Assembly (NCBI RefSeq): GCF_004216575.1 | Contig: NZ_SGWW01000003.1 | Location: forward strand, 434,001 to 498,000 | Direction of reading: 5' to 3' | Length of the DNA: 64,000 nucleotides | DNA from: Microcella putealis | Lineage (GTDB): Bacteria; Actinomycetota; Actinomycetes; Actinomycetales; Microbacteriaceae | Part shown: one piece after another, positions 29,483 through 39,638 of the stretch | Position numbering within the stretch: the first letter of the stretch is position 1 | Layout: each line of letters starts with the position of its first letter | The notes under the pieces: generated by a model | The model's database searches: none | Told to the model about the DNA's origin: nothing | Seen by the model: only the letters and a program-made list of their open reading frames with translations | Program-made: the position numbers and the translations under genes

Positions 29483-30291
29483 CCGGGCGGGGGCGCGGCG
29501 AGCAATTCGCCGTGCGTCATGCTGAACCAGCCGTCGTCATGACGCGTCCACTCGCGCCACGCGTCGCTGATCGCCCGCAGCTCGGAGATCTGAGCGTGAC
29601 CTCCGTCGACCGCCTGCCGCGCAAAGTCTGATTCGAGTGCGCGTTCGGCCCATGCCTCGCCCCACCAGTTGCGCTCGGCCGGGGTGGCAAAGACCCAGGC
29701 GCTCGCGCTGAGGTGCAGTTCGTGCAGTTGAGCGGCGCGCGCCCACGAGACGAGTCGGCGAGCGGCATCGGGTTCCCCGCTCGTCGCGCGGTGCACCCGC
29801 CGATACAGCTCGAGCCATTGTGCTAGCCCGGGAAGCTCGGGAAACCATGTCGTCGCGGCGTAGTCGACCTCACGGGCGGCAACCACACCGCCGGGCCGGG
29901 CGACGCGGCCCATCTCGCGCAGCATGGCGACGGGATCGGGCACGTGCTGCAGGGTTTGGTGCGTGTGGACGATGTCGAACGAGTTGTCGTCGAAGGGCAA
30001 CCCCGTTGCGTTGGCCCGCTCGAACCGCACGGTAGACCCGACATCGGCGGCGTGCGTTCGCGCGGCCGCGATCGCCGCTTCGGCCATGTCGACGCCAACG
30101 ACATTGGCGTCACCCACTCGGGCTCCGAATTCGATCGTGATCGTTCCGGGGCCGCAGCCAACGTCGAGCAGGGTGCGCCCCATCGTCAGCTGCGGTTCGA
30201 GGTACTGCGCCGAGTTCGCAATGGTGCGTCGACGGTGGGTGGCCAGCACGCTCTCGTGGTGCCCGGAGGTGTACGCGTTCGGGGCGTCCAT
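29479..30291 (-). CDS. SAM-dependent class I methyltransferase (UbiE/menG-like fold), substrate unknown
   Basis: 270 residues. A Rossmann methyltransferase: motif [28 protein letters not shown] as motif II acidic loop, and [28 protein letters not shown] (core [13 protein letters not shown]). A C-terminal region with two Trp-rich helices may cover the substrate. I place the start at 30291 ([15 protein letters not shown]), overlapping the coaA stop in ATGA; the frame stays open upstream only because of coaA. The overlap makes coaA-methyltransferase a coupled pair, although no common pathway is evident. Confidence 0.85.
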   Translation of the reverse strand: MDAPNAYTSGHHESVLATHRRRTIANSAQYLEPQLTMGRTLLDVGCGPGTITIEFGARVGDANVVGVDMAEAAIAAARTHAADVGSTVRFERANATGLPFDDNSFDIVHTHQTLQHVPDPVAMLREMGRVARPGGVVAAREVDYAATTWFPELPGLAQWLELYRRVHRATSGEPDAARRLVSWARAAQLHELHLSASAWVFATPAERNWWGEAWAERALESDFARQAVDGGHAQISELRAISDAWREWTRHDDGWFSMTHGELLAAPPPG

Positions 30292-31268
30292 CAGATTTTG
30301 CGCAGGAGCACCGTCGAGACGGTGTGGTTGCGCTCTTTGCGCAGCACGAGGGATGCGCGGGCTCGCGTCGGCAGGATGTTCTGCACGAGGTTCGGTTCGT
30401 TGATGTCGCCCCAGATGCGGCGCGCCGTCACGCGCGCCTCGTCCTCGCTGAGCGACGCGTAGCGGTGGAAGTAGCTGCGCGGGTCGCTGAACGCGCCCCG
30501 CTGCAGCTTCAGGAAGCGCTGCTCGTACCAGTCGGCAATGTCGCTCGTGCGGGCGTCGACGTAGATGGTGAAGTCGAACAGGTCGCTCACCGCGAGCGAT
30601 GCGCCCGGCCCGGGGGGCTGCAGCACGTTCAGCCCCTCGACAATGAGAATGTCGGGTCGGCGGACGATGATTTCGGCGCCGGGGATGATGTCGTACGACA
30701 GGTGCGAGTACACCGGCGCGCGCACCTCTTCGGCACCGGCCTTGATGCGCGACACGAAGCGCAGCAGCGCTCGCCGGTCGTAGCTCTCGGGGAAGCCCTT
30801 GCGGTGCAGGATGCCGCGGCGCGACAGTTCGGCCGTCGGCAGCAAGAACCCGTCGGTGGTCACACGTTCGACGCGGGGCGTGTCGTCCCATCGCGAGAGC
30901 AATTCGCGCAGCAGACGCGCGATGGTCGACTTACCGACCGCGACGGAGCCGGCCACACCGATCACGAAGGGGGTGCGGGGCCCGCGGTCGCCGAGGAACT
31001 GGCGGGTGGCCGTGTGGAGGTCGCGCGCGCCCGCGGCGTACAGATTGAGCAGCCGGCTCAGTGGCTGATACACCTCGGCGACTTCGCGCACGTCGAGCTG
31101 GTCGCCGAGACCGCGCAGCCCGATGAGTTCGGGCTCGGTGAGAGGCTGCGGGGTCGCCGGGGCGAGCGCCGACCACCTGGCCCGGTCAAGCTCGACGAAC
31201 GGGCTCTGATCACGGGGGGATGCGCCGGCGCCGTACTCGCGCCCGTGGGCGGGATGCGCCTCGACCAT
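30291..31268 (-). CDS. coaA: Pantothenate kinase, type I
   Basis: 325 residues. Phosphorylates pantothenate with ATP, the committed step of coenzyme A synthesis. P-loop [17 protein letters not shown], then [35 protein letters not shown] and [10 protein letters not shown] are the type I signature. ATG 31268 lies seven bases downstream of TACTGT (31276-31281 on the minus strand) without a Shine-Dalgarno sequence, so leaderless; the longer frame to 31325 would run into glmS. Confidence 0.95.
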   Translation of the reverse strand: MVEAHPAHGREYGAGASPRDQSPFVELDRARWSALAPATPQPLTEPELIGLRGLGDQLDVREVAEVYQPLSRLLNLYAAGARDLHTATRQFLGDRGPRTPFVIGVAGSVAVGKSTIARLLRELLSRWDDTPRVERVTTDGFLLPTAELSRRGILHRKGFPESYDRRALLRFVSRIKAGAEEVRAPVYSHLSYDIIPGAEIIVRRPDILIVEGLNVLQPPGPGASLAVSDLFDFTIYVDARTSDIADWYEQRFLKLQRGAFSDPRSYFHRYASLSEDEARVTARRIWGDINEPNLVQNILPTRARASLVLRKERNHTVSTVLLRKI

Positions 31269-31275
31269 TCGCCCC

Positions 31276-31316
31276 ACAGTACCGGGACGAGCCGCGTGAC
31301 CCTCGCGCCCTAGAAT
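31276..31316. promoter_or_regulatory. Back-to-back promoters for coaA (left) and glmS (right), both apparently leaderless
   Basis: Minus-strand TACTGT at 31276-31281 lies seven bases before the coaA ATG. Plus-strand TAGAAT at 31311-31316 lies seven bases before the glmS ATG. The 55-bp intergene must hold both -35 regions. Confidence 0.6.
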
Positions 31317-31323
31317 CGAGCGC

Positions 31324-33174
31324 ATGTGTGGAATCGTAGGATACGTTGGCCAGCGCGGCAGCCTGGAGGTCTTGCTGGGTGGCCTGAAGCGCCTCGAGTA
31401 CCGGGGCTATGACTCGGCCGGAGTGGCGGTACTGGCGCCGAGCGGTGAGCTCGGCACGGCCAAGAAGGCCGGCAAGCTCGGCAACCTGACCGACGAGCTC
31501 CGGGCGCACCCGGTGACCGACGGTCACACCGGAATCGGCCACACCCGCTGGGCGACGCACGGTGGCCCCACCGATGAGAACGCGCACCCGCACCTCGGTG
31601 ACGGCGGCAAGCTGGCCCTCATTCATAACGGCATCATCGAAAACTTCAGCGAGCTGAAGGCCGAGCTCATCGAGCGCGGCCACAGCTTCTCGAGCGAGAC
31701 CGACACCGAAATCGCCGCCCTGCTCGTGGGCGATGCGTATCGCGAGACGCACGACCTGACGGCCGCGATGCTCGCCGTCGTGAACCGCCTCGAGGGTGCG
31801 TTCACCCTGCTCGCGGTGCACGCGAACGAGCCCGACGTCGTGGTGGGCGCTCGCCGCAACTCGCCCCTTGTCGTGGGTCTGGGCGAGGGCGAGAACTTCC
31901 TGGGCTCCGACGTCGCCGCCTTCGTGGCGTACACAAAGCAGGCGATGGAGATCGGCCAAGACCAGCTCGTCACGATCCGCCCCGGCAGTGTTGACGTCGT
32001 CGACTTCGCCGGCAGCCCAGTCGAGTCACGCCGCTTCGAGGTCGACTGGGATGCCTCGGCCGCCGACAAGGGCGGCTGGTCGAGCTTCATGGCGAAAGAG
32101 ATCAGTGAAGAGCCCGACGCGGTCGCCAACACGATCCGCGGCCGCGTGGTCGATGGCCTCGTGCAGATTCCCGAGATGGAGGGGCTCGATGACGAGACCC
32201 TGCGCTCCATCGACCGCATCCTGATCATCGCGTGCGGCACCGCCGCGTACGCGGGCATGGTGGGCAAGTACGCGATCGAGCAGTGGGCGCGCATCCCCGT
32301 CGATGTCGAGCTCGCTCACGAGTTCCGCTACCGCGAGCCCGTGCTCTCGCCGAACACCCTGGTCGTGTCGATCAGCCAGTCGGGCGAGACGATGGACACG
32401 TTGATGGCCGTCAAGTATGCCCGCGAGCGAGGCGCGCGCACCCTGTCGATTTGCAACACGCAGGGGGCGACGATTCCGCGCGAGTCCGACGCGATCGTCT
32501 ACACCCACGCCGGCCCCGAGGTTGCGGTCGCCTCAACGAAGGCGTTCGTCGCGCAGATCACCGCCTGCTATCTGTTCGGTCTGCAGCTCGCGCAGGCGCG
32601 TGAGACGCTCTCGACGGATGCGGTACGCGCGCTCGTCGCGGACCTCCAGAAGGTTCCCGATCAGCTGCGTGAGGTGCTGAAAAGCGGCGACCGCATCGCC
32701 GAGCTCGCGCACTGGATGGCGGACACCCGCTCGGTGCTCTTCCTCGGCCGCCACGTTGGGTACCCGATCGCGCTGGAAGGCGCGCTGAAGCTGAAAGAGC
32801 TGGCGTACATCCACGCCGAGGGGTTCGCCGCCGGCGAGCTTAAGCACGGCCCGATCGCCCTGATCGAGCCGGGGCAGATCGTCTTCGTGATCGTGCCGAG
32901 CCCGCGCGACGAGCGCTCGCTGCACGCAAAGGTCGTGTCGAACATCCAAGAGATCCGCGCCCGTGGGGCCCGCGTGATCGCGATCGCCGAAGCGGGGGAT
33001 GTCGCCGTGCTGCCGCACGCCGACGAGGTCATCCGCATTCCGCTCGCCTCGCCGTTCTTCGAGCCGCTGCTCGCCGTCGTGCCCCTGCACTTCTTCGGTA
33101 TGGAGCTCGCCGCGGCGAAGGGTCTCGACGTCGACCAGCCGCGCAACCTGGCCAAGTCGGTCACGGTCGAGTAG
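31324..33174 (+). CDS. glmS: Glutamine--fructose-6-phosphate aminotransferase (isomerizing)
   Basis: 616 residues. Makes glucosamine-6-phosphate from fructose-6-phosphate and glutamine, the entry to UDP-GlcNAc. The N-terminal glutaminase domain begins with the nucleophile Cys2 ([11 protein letters not shown]) and has [18 protein letters not shown] and FSSETDTE. Two SIS isomerase domains follow (about 290-430 and 460-600), with [19 protein letters not shown] and the C-terminal [13 protein letters not shown]. Leaderless ATG after TAGAAT. No glmS ribozyme precedes it; there is no room in the 55-bp gap. Confidence 0.98.
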   Translation: MCGIVGYVGQRGSLEVLLGGLKRLEYRGYDSAGVAVLAPSGELGTAKKAGKLGNLTDELRAHPVTDGHTGIGHTRWATHGGPTDENAHPHLGDGGKLALIHNGIIENFSELKAELIERGHSFSSETDTEIAALLVGDAYRETHDLTAAMLAVVNRLEGAFTLLAVHANEPDVVVGARRNSPLVVGLGEGENFLGSDVAAFVAYTKQAMEIGQDQLVTIRPGSVDVVDFAGSPVESRRFEVDWDASAADKGGWSSFMAKEISEEPDAVANTIRGRVVDGLVQIPEMEGLDDETLRSIDRILIIACGTAAYAGMVGKYAIEQWARIPVDVELAHEFRYREPVLSPNTLVVSISQSGETMDTLMAVKYARERGARTLSICNTQGATIPRESDAIVYTHAGPEVAVASTKAFVAQITACYLFGLQLAQARETLSTDAVRALVADLQKVPDQLREVLKSGDRIAELAHWMADTRSVLFLGRHVGYPIALEGALKLKELAYIHAEGFAAGELKHGPIALIEPGQIVFVIVPSPRDERSLHAKVVSNIQEIRARGARVIAIAEAGDVAVLPHADEVIRIPLASPFFEPLLAVVPLHFFGMELAAAKGLDVDQPRNLAKSVTVE

Positions 33175-33201
33175 CGCGTCGAGGGAAAGCGGAGGGCCGC
33201 C

Positions 33202-33558
33202 GTGATCGTGGGAGTCGGGGTCGACATCGTCGACCTCGCCCGCTTCGATCGCGCGCTCACCCGCACGACGGGGCTGCGTGAGCGGCTCTTTGCCGAGTCG
33301 GAGCGCGATCGACCTCTCCGCTCGCTCGCCGGGCGCTTCGCGGCGAAGGAGGCGGTCATGAAGGCGCTGGGCGCAACCGACGGCATCCGCTGGCACGACA
33401 TGCAGATCACCTCTGACGACGAGGGCAACCCCGACGTTGAACTGAGCGGGCGCGCCGCTGAGATCGCGGCCGCGCGCGGCATTGGCCGGCTGCACGTGTC
33501 GATGTCGCACGACGCGGGTGCGGCCATCGCGTTCGTCGTCGCGGAGGCGGCGGCGTGA
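33202..33558 (+). CDS. acpS: Holo-[acyl-carrier-protein] synthase
   Basis: 118 residues. Transfers 4'-phosphopantetheine from CoA to acyl carrier protein. GVDIVDLARFDRAL at the N-terminus and GRFAAKEAVMKALG carry the Mg2+ ligands Asp and Glu; SMSHDAGAAIAFVV ends the fold. GTG 33202 follows GGAGGGCC. Its stop overlaps the alr start. Confidence 0.95.
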   Translation: MIVGVGVDIVDLARFDRALTRTTGLRERLFAESERDRPLRSLAGRFAAKEAVMKALGATDGIRWHDMQITSDDEGNPDVELSGRAAEIAAARGIGRLHVSMSHDAGAAIAFVVAEAAA

Positions 33559-34652
33559 TGGGCAGGCCGTTCCGCGAGGCGCGCATCTCGCGCGACGCAA
33601 TCGCCCGCAATGTCGAGACGATGCGCCGTCTGGCGCCATCGCCGCGCATGATGGCCGTCGTCAAGGCCGACGGCTATGGGCACGGCGCAATCACGGCGGC
33701 CCGCGCCGCCCTCGAGGCGGGGGCCGACATGCTCGGTGTCGCCGACCTCGACGAGGCGTTCGAGCTGCGCGCCGCCGGCATTGACGCGCCCGTGCTCGCG
33801 TGGCTGCACCCGTCGCGTGCCGAGCTCGCCGCCGCCGCCGAGGCCGGCATCACCGTCGGCATCAACTCGCTCGCCCAGCTGCGGCTCGCCGCCGACGCCG
33901 GTCATCGCGGCACGGTGCACGTGAAGGTCGACACCGGGCTGTCGCGCAACGGCGTTGCCCGCGACGAGTGGGCCCCGTTCATCGACGAGCTCCGGCACGC
34001 CGTCGACCACGACGGACTCCGCCTCGGTGGCGTCTTCAGTCACCTGTCGAATACCTCGCCGAACGAGGATCGCGCCCAGATCGTGGCGTACGAAGAATTT
34101 CTGGATGCGGTGCGCGCGGCGAATCTCGACCCGGGCATCCGCCATCTGGCCGCGTCGGCGGCCGCGATCGACCATCCGGCGGCCCGCTACGACATGGTGC
34201 GCCTCGGCATCTCGATCTACGGGATCGCGCCCGAGGATCACCACCGCGAGCTGCCGCTGGTGCCGGCCATGGAACTGAGCGCCGAGGTGGTGCACGTGAA
34301 GCGGGTGCCGGCCGGCAGCGGCGTCTCGTACGGGTTCCGCTATCGCACGACGCAGCCGACGACGCTCGCACTCGTGCCGCTCGGCTACGCCGACGGCATT
34401 CCCCGGCACACCGACGGCGCATCCGTCTTCGTTAACGACACCCGGATGCCCGTGGTCGGCCGCGTCGCCATGGACCAGTTCGTCGTCGACGCGGGTGACC
34501 ACGCCGTCGCTGTGGGCGACCGCGCCATTCTGTTCGGCGACCCCGCGGCAACGGGGGCGCCGTCGGCAGTCGAGTGGGCGGACGCCGCCGGAACCATCGG
34601 CTACGAGATCGTCACGCGCCTCGGACGGCGCGTCGTCCGGACCCGCGCATGA
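33558..34652 (+). CDS. alr: Alanine racemase
   Basis: 364 residues. PLP enzyme making D-alanine for peptidoglycan. MMAVVKADGYGHGAI carries the PLP lysine and GVSYGFRYRT the catalytic tyrosine; GYADGIPRH and GRVAMDQFVVD are also conserved. ATG 33558 overlaps the acpS stop (TGATG); a GTG immediately before it (33555) is equally possible. Its stop overlaps the tsaE start in ATGA. Confidence 0.96.
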   Translation: MGRPFREARISRDAIARNVETMRRLAPSPRMMAVVKADGYGHGAITAARAALEAGADMLGVADLDEAFELRAAGIDAPVLAWLHPSRAELAAAAEAGITVGINSLAQLRLAADAGHRGTVHVKVDTGLSRNGVARDEWAPFIDELRHAVDHDGLRLGGVFSHLSNTSPNEDRAQIVAYEEFLDAVRAANLDPGIRHLAASAAAIDHPAARYDMVRLGISIYGIAPEDHHRELPLVPAMELSAEVVHVKRVPAGSGVSYGFRYRTTQPTTLALVPLGYADGIPRHTDGASVFVNDTRMPVVGRVAMDQFVVDAGDHAVAVGDRAILFGDPAATGAPSAVEWADAAGTIGYEIVTRLGRRVVRTRA

Positions 34653-35167
34653 CCGCCGACGCCGCCGCGGAGTCGCTGACCGTCGCCGACCCGGACGCCA
34701 TGCACGCCCTCGCCGCCCGCGTCGCGACCCAGCTGCGCGCCGGTGACCTGCTGGTGCTGACCGGCGAACTGGGGGCGGGCAAGACCACCTTCACGCGCGG
34801 GCTCGGCGAGGCGCTCGGCGTGCGCGGAGCCGTGACGAGCCCCACGTTCGTGCTCGCGAGAACGCACCCCCGCGCATCCGGTGCGCCGCTGGTGCACGTC
34901 GACGCCTATCGCCTCACCGACGCCGCCGAGCTCGACGACCTCGACCTCGATCTCGCGGCGTCGATCACCGTGATCGAGTGGGGCGCCGGCCTCGTCGACG
35001 CGATTGCCGACGACTGGCTCGAGATCGTCATCACCCGGCCGCCGAGCGCCGCCGACGTCGACGACCCCGACGAGGAGCTCGCCGAGCCGCGCACGCTGCG
35101 GTTTCGCGCCGTCGGCGCCCGCGGTACCGAGCTGCTCGCCGCGATCGCGCCCAGCGCCACCTTCTAG
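34649..35167 (+). CDS. tsaE: tRNA threonylcarbamoyladenosine biosynthesis ATPase TsaE
   Basis: 172 residues. ATPase that, with TsaB and TsaD, attaches threonylcarbamoyl to A37 of ANN-decoding tRNAs. Walker A GELGAGKTTFTRGLGEALG, SPTFVLART and HVDAYRL match the family. ATG 34649 overlaps alr. Its TAG stop (35165-35167) is also the first three bases of the tsaB -10 hexamer. Confidence 0.95.
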   Translation: MTADAAAESLTVADPDAMHALAARVATQLRAGDLLVLTGELGAGKTTFTRGLGEALGVRGAVTSPTFVLARTHPRASGAPLVHVDAYRLTDAAELDDLDLDLAASITVIEWGAGLVDAIADDWLEIVITRPPSAADVDDPDEELAEPRTLRFRAVGARGTELLAAIAPSATF

Positions 35168-35176
35168 GCTCGAGGC

Positions 35177-35803
35177 ATGCTGCTCGCGATCGACACCTCC
35201 GCCGGCACGGCGGTCGCCGCCGTCGCCGCTGACGGGCGGGTGCTGTCGCGCCGCGCGACGCCCGACACCCGCCGGCACGCCGAGGTGATCGGGCCCTTTC
35301 TTGACGAGGTGCTCGCTGAGGCGACGGATGCCGCGCCCGACGAGGGGCTCGACGGCGTCGTCGCCGGCATCGGCCCCGGCCCGTTCACGGGGCTGCGCGT
35401 CGGCATTGCGGCCGCCCGCGCCGTCGCCATCGCCCGCTCCGTGCCCCTGCTGCCCGTGCCGAGCCACGATGCCGTCGCGCTCGAGCTGGTCGAGGGGGGC
35501 GTCGCCGCGGGCCGTTTCTGCGTCGTGACCGACGCCCGCCGCCGCGAGGTCGCCGTGACCGAGTACGCGGCCGCCCTGCCGGTGCCGACGGTCGTGGTGC
35601 CCGCTCGGCTCGAGCTGCGTGTGGGTTTTGCGCCCGACGCGGGCGTCGCGCTCTACGAGGTGGCCGAGATTCCCGCCGTGCACCTCGCCCACGTGGCCGC
35701 GGCGCGGCTCGCCGCCGGCATCGCTTTCCCCACCCCGCAGCCGCTCTACCTGCGGGCGCCCGATGTGACCATGCCGACCGGCGCGAAGCGGGTGACGTCG
35801 TGA
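35177..35803 (+). CDS. tsaB: tRNA threonylcarbamoyladenosine biosynthesis protein TsaB
   Basis: 208 residues. Inactive homologue and dimer partner of TsaD in t6A synthesis. ASKHA-type start LLAIDTSAGTAVAAVA and the GIGPGPFTGLRVGIAAAR segment are diagnostic. ATG 35177 lies six bases after TAGGCT (35165-35170), so besides read-through from alr-tsaE it probably has its own leaderless message. It overlaps rimI by four bases. Confidence 0.93.
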   Translation: MLLAIDTSAGTAVAAVAADGRVLSRRATPDTRRHAEVIGPFLDEVLAEATDAAPDEGLDGVVAGIGPGPFTGLRVGIAAARAVAIARSVPLLPVPSHDAVALELVEGGVAAGRFCVVTDARRREVAVTEYAAALPVPTVVVPARLELRVGFAPDAGVALYEVAEIPAVHLAHVAAARLAAGIAFPTPQPLYLRAPDVTMPTGAKRVTS

Positions 35804-36278
35804 GCGCGGCCCCGAGCATCCGATTGCGGGATGCCGAGACGAGCGACCTCGACGCGATCATGGCGCTCGAGACGGCAACCTTCCCGAGCGATGCGTGGAG
35901 CCGCGACGGCATGCTCGCCGAACTCGCCTCGCCGCACACCGTCTACCTGCTGGTCACCTCCGACGACGAGCCGGTGGCATACGGCGGCGTCAGCGCGCCC
36001 CTCGGCAGCGGCCAGGCCGACATTCAGACGATCGCCGTCGACGCGACGCACCGCCGGCTCGGCATCGGCACCCTGCTCGTCGAGCAGCTGCTCGCCGTCG
36101 CCCGTGACCGCGGAGCCACCGAAATCTTCCTCGAGGTGCGCGCCGACAACCCCGGCGCCCGGGCGCTCTACGAACGGCACGGCTTCGTCGAGATCGCCGT
36201 GCGCCCGCGCTACTACCAACCCGACGACGTGGATGCGGTGGTCATGCGGGCGCCGATTGACCGCCCAGAGGGGGTCGC

Positions 36279-36282
<4 letters not shown>
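35800..36282 (+). CDS. rimI: Ribosomal-protein-alanine N-acetyltransferase RimI
   Basis: 160 residues, single GNAT domain. Expected to acetylate the N-terminal Ala of S18, and possibly other N-termini. [18 protein letters not shown] begins the fold; the acetyl-CoA loop is [28 protein letters not shown] and [15 protein letters not shown] end it. GTG start overlaps tsaB (GTGA) and its stop overlaps tsaD. The tsaB-rimI-tsaD order is widespread in actinobacteria. Confidence 0.92.
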
Positions 36283-37334
<1,052 letters not shown>

Positions 37335-37348
37335 CCCGAGGAGACGCC

Positions 37349-37699
37349 GTGTCTGACACCACCCCGCCCGCGACGCCCGACGCGCCGTCTTCTGCCGCGC
37401 CTCCTGCTGAGCCGCGCCCGAAGCAGACCCTCGCCATCGTCTCGCTGGTGACCGGCATCGTCGGCGTCGTCTTCTCGTTCGTCGCGGGCCTCGGCATCCT
37501 GCCCGCCATCGCGGGCGTCGTGACCGGCCACATGGCGCTGAAGCGTGAGCCCCACGCCCGTGGCTTCGCCATCGCGGGCCTCATCACGGGTTATGTGGGT
37601 CTCGCCCTGTCGATCGTGTTCGCGGTCGTGATTCTGGCCCCGCTGATTCTGGCCTGGCTGTTCATCGCGAGCTTCGGCGCGATCGGCGCCGGCCTCTGA
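37349..37699 (+). CDS. DUF4190-type membrane protein
   Basis: 116 residues. A Pro/Ala-rich cytoplasmic N-terminus of 30 residues precedes two or three TM segments with the DUF4190 pattern LAIVSLVTGIVG, GIVTGHMALKR-like (GVVTGHMALKREP) and GFAIAGLITGYVGL. Function unknown. GTG 37349 follows CCGAGGAGA; an upstream extension would overlap tsaD. Two bases before the next gene. Confidence 0.8.
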   Translation: MSDTTPPATPDAPSSAAPPAEPRPKQTLAIVSLVTGIVGVVFSFVAGLGILPAIAGVVTGHMALKREPHARGFAIAGLITGYVGLALSIVFAVVILAPLILAWLFIASFGAIGAGL

Positions 37700-37701
37700 C
37701 C

Positions 37702-37992
37702 ATGCTGGCGCCGACAACCGCCGGGCTCGCGATCTCGTTTGGCGCGATCGCCGGGTACGTCGTGTATGGCGTCGTCGCCGTCATGGTTGTCACGATCATC
37801 GTGCGGGTGGTCGTGCGGCTGGTGCGCCGCAAGCCGGTTCGCGACGTGCTGCGCCCGATTGCCGAGGCGGGTGCCGTGCAGTCCCGCGCCTACGGCTTCG
37901 ACCCGGTCTCGCAGATCGCGTCTGAGTCAGACGCGCTCGGCGAGCAGCGCGACCCGCTCGGCCCCGACCCGGGTGAGGAACAGCGTCGCTGA
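37702..37992 (+). CDS. Small membrane protein, unknown function
   Basis: 96 residues. Two hydrophobic stretches at about residues 5-40 end in the basic RVVVRLVRRKP, then a hydrophilic tail with acidic residues. Not recognised. It follows the DUF4190 gene after two bases, so probably co-transcribed. Its last 66 bases overlap the convergent methyltransferase gene. Confidence 0.55.
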   Translation: MLAPTTAGLAISFGAIAGYVVYGVVAVMVVTIIVRVVVRLVRRKPVRDVLRPIAEAGAVQSRAYGFDPVSQIASESDALGEQRDPLGPDPGEEQRR

Positions 37993-39105
37993 CCCGCTGC
38001 CCGACAGCTTCAGGGTCTTCCGAAACTCCGCCGGGTCGATATCGACCCCGCGCTTCTTGATTTCCAGCGTGCCGATGCCGCGGTCGGCGAGGCCGCGCAC
38101 GATTGTCTTCTTCGTGAGCGGCCAGCGCTCGACGATGCGAAAGGCCGTCGCAAACGGCGTCGCGGTGAGCGTGTCGTTCGTGAGGTAGGCGATGGTCGGA
38201 TGCACGGGGTGCGCATCCATTCGCCTCGCGAGATCGCCGATCAGGCGCGCGCGAATCACGGCGCCGTCGGGTTCGTAGAGGTAGTTGCCGAGGGGCCCGG
38301 TCTCGACGTCGGCGCTGTCGGCGGGCGCCGTCATTTCGTGCGCGCGGCCGTCGGCGCTGAGCACGAGGGCGGCGCGGCGCACGTTCTCGCGCGCGAGTGC
38401 GCCCGACCACAGCACGACTTCGACCACGTCGCCGCTGTCGCTCACCCACTGGGCCTCGTGGCTGTCGGGGATGAGCCCGCGATCCATCGCGGGGGCCAGC
38501 TTGATGCCCGCCGGGCGCTCGCGCGACAGCTCGAGGGCGACGTCGAGCGACGGTGACCAGTCGTCGGGGCGGCTGAGCTTACGGGCCCCTGCCCGGCGGG
38601 CGGGGTCGAGCCAGAGCGCGTCGACGTCGTCGAGCGACACATCGGCAAGCTCGGCGTTGACAACGCGTGCCGCCTCGAAGGGGGCCAGGTTGTAGCCGGC
38701 GATCGCGGCGGTCGCCTCATCACGCTCGACCGCCGTCACCGTGAGCTCAAGCGAGGCGAGCGCCAGCGCGTCCCCGCCGATGCCGCAGCCGAGGTCCGCC
38801 ACCCGCGTGAGCCCAGCGCGGGCGTAGCGGCCGGCGTGCTGGGCGGCGACGCGCAACCGCGACGCCTGCTCGAGCCCCGCCTCGGTGAACAGCATGCGCT
38901 GGGCGAACGGACCGAACTTAGCCTGAGCCTTGCGGCGCAGACGGTACTGCGTGAGAACGGCCGCCACGCGCCCGGGCGGGTGGCCCTCTTTGCGCAGTCG
39001 CGTCACGAGGGCGACCGCGTCGGCGGGCACCTCGCTGAGCGGGAGCGTGTCGAGGAGGCGCAACGCCTCGGGCGTCAGCAGCTCACGCAGCTCGGCGGTG
39101 TCCAT
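37927..39105 (-). CDS. Class I SAM-dependent methyltransferase with THUMP-like C-terminal domain
   Basis: 392 residues. Motif I VADLGCGIGGDALALAS, acidic VTAVERDEATAA, and DALWLDPARRAGARKL in place of a DPPR-type motif are visible from about residue 100. The C-terminus (KKTIVRGLADRGIGTLEIKKRGVDIDP; core LEIKKRGVDIDP) is the THUMP-like domain found with tRNA/rRNA methyltransferases. The substrate is not known to me. I start at ATG 39105; CAGGAT six bases upstream may be a -10. The frame extends upstream to 39207 across the groES regulatory region, which is unlikely. Confidence 0.85.
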   Translation of the reverse strand: MDTAELRELLTPEALRLLDTLPLSEVPADAVALVTRLRKEGHPPGRVAAVLTQYRLRRKAQAKFGPFAQRMLFTEAGLEQASRLRVAAQHAGRYARAGLTRVADLGCGIGGDALALASLELTVTAVERDEATAAIAGYNLAPFEAARVVNAELADVSLDDVDALWLDPARRAGARKLSRPDDWSPSLDVALELSRERPAGIKLAPAMDRGLIPDSHEAQWVSDSGDVVEVVLWSGALARENVRRAALVLSADGRAHEMTAPADSADVETGPLGNYLYEPDGAVIRARLIGDLARRMDAHPVHPTIAYLTNDTLTATPFATAFRIVERWPLTKKTIVRGLADRGIGTLEIKKRGVDIDPAEFRKTLKLSGSGSATLFLTRVGAERVALLAERV

Positions 39106-39153
39106 GGGTCGATCCTGCCAGTCACCGCCTCGAACGCCGCCCCGTGCCCATCG

Positions 39154-39180
39154 CTGGCACTCGGATTGCGTGAGTGCTAA
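39154..39180. promoter_or_regulatory. CIRCE element (HrcA operator) of groES
   Basis: CTGGCACTC, nine bases, GAGTGCTAA. It matches the CIRCE consensus TTAGCACTC-N9-GAGTGCTAA at 16 of 18 arm positions with the exact spacer. Confidence 0.88.
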
Positions 39181-39195
39181 CCGCTTGGGTACAGT
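39166..39195 (+). promoter_or_regulatory. Promoter of groES
   Basis: TTGCGT (39166-39171), 18 bases, TACAGT (39190-39195). The -35 lies within the first CIRCE and the -10 between the two, so HrcA binding would block it. Confidence 0.55.
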
Positions 39196-39200
39196 TGTCT

Positions 39201-39225
39201 CTGGCACTCGAGCATCGAGTGTGCC
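39201..39225. promoter_or_regulatory. Second, imperfect CIRCE-like repeat
   Basis: CTGGCACTC, seven bases, GAGTGTGCC. The arms are CIRCE-like but the spacer is two bases short and one arm has an extra TG. Double CIRCE elements occur upstream of groES in other actinobacteria such as Streptomyces. Confidence 0.5.
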
Positions 39226-39264
39226 AATTCTTCCCTCATCGTCGTAAGAAAGAAGAGGTCAACC

Positions 39265-39561
39265 GTGTCGGTCTCCATCAAGCCGCTCGAAGATCGCATC
39301 GTCATCAAGCAGGTCGAGGCAGAGCAGACCACCGCGTCGGGTCTCGTGATCCCCGACACCGCGAAGGAAAAGCCCCAGGAGGGCGAAGTTGTCGCCGTCG
39401 GCCCCGGCCGCATTGACGACAACGGCAACCGTGTTCCGCTCGACGTCGCCGTCGGCGACCGCGTGCTGTACTCGAAGTACGGCGGCACCGAGGTCAAGTA
39501 CGACGGCCAGGAATTCCTGGTGCTGTCGGCCCGCGACGTGCTGGCGGTTGTCGTCCGCTAA
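39265..39561 (+). CDS. groES: Co-chaperonin GroES
   Basis: 98 residues. Lid of the GroEL folding chamber. [28 protein letters not shown] is shown by its core [10 protein letters not shown] and the mobile-loop [37 protein letters not shown] follows. GTG start after AAGAAGAGG. A strong terminator follows and there is no groEL next to it. Confidence 0.97.
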   Translation: MSVSIKPLEDRIVIKQVEAEQTTASGLVIPDTAKEKPQEGEVVAVGPGRIDDNGNRVPLDVAVGDRVLYSKYGGTEVKYDGQEFLVLSARDVLAVVVR

Positions 39562-39583
39562 TCGCGCCTCGCGCATCCTCGTA

Positions 39584-39620
39584 ACGACCCCCAGCCCTCG
39601 TGGCTGGGGGTCGTTTGTTT
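39584..39620 (+). terminator. Rho-independent terminator of groES
   Basis: ACGACCCCCAGCC, loop CTCGT, GGCTGGGGGTCGT, then TTGTTT: a perfect 13-bp stem with a T-rich tail 22 bases after the groES stop. Confidence 0.93.
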
Positions 39621-39638
39621 CCGAACTAGAGTGACGAG

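Noticed and set aside
30292..30891. N-terminal extension of the methyltransferase into coaA
   Set aside because: The extension lies wholly in coaA antiparallel-frame codons and is Arg/Ala-rich; the ATGA overlap at 30291 gives a normal methyltransferase.
31260..31325. coaA starting at 31325
   Set aside because: That start would place its promoter inside glmS; ATG 31268 has a TACTGT -10 seven bases away.
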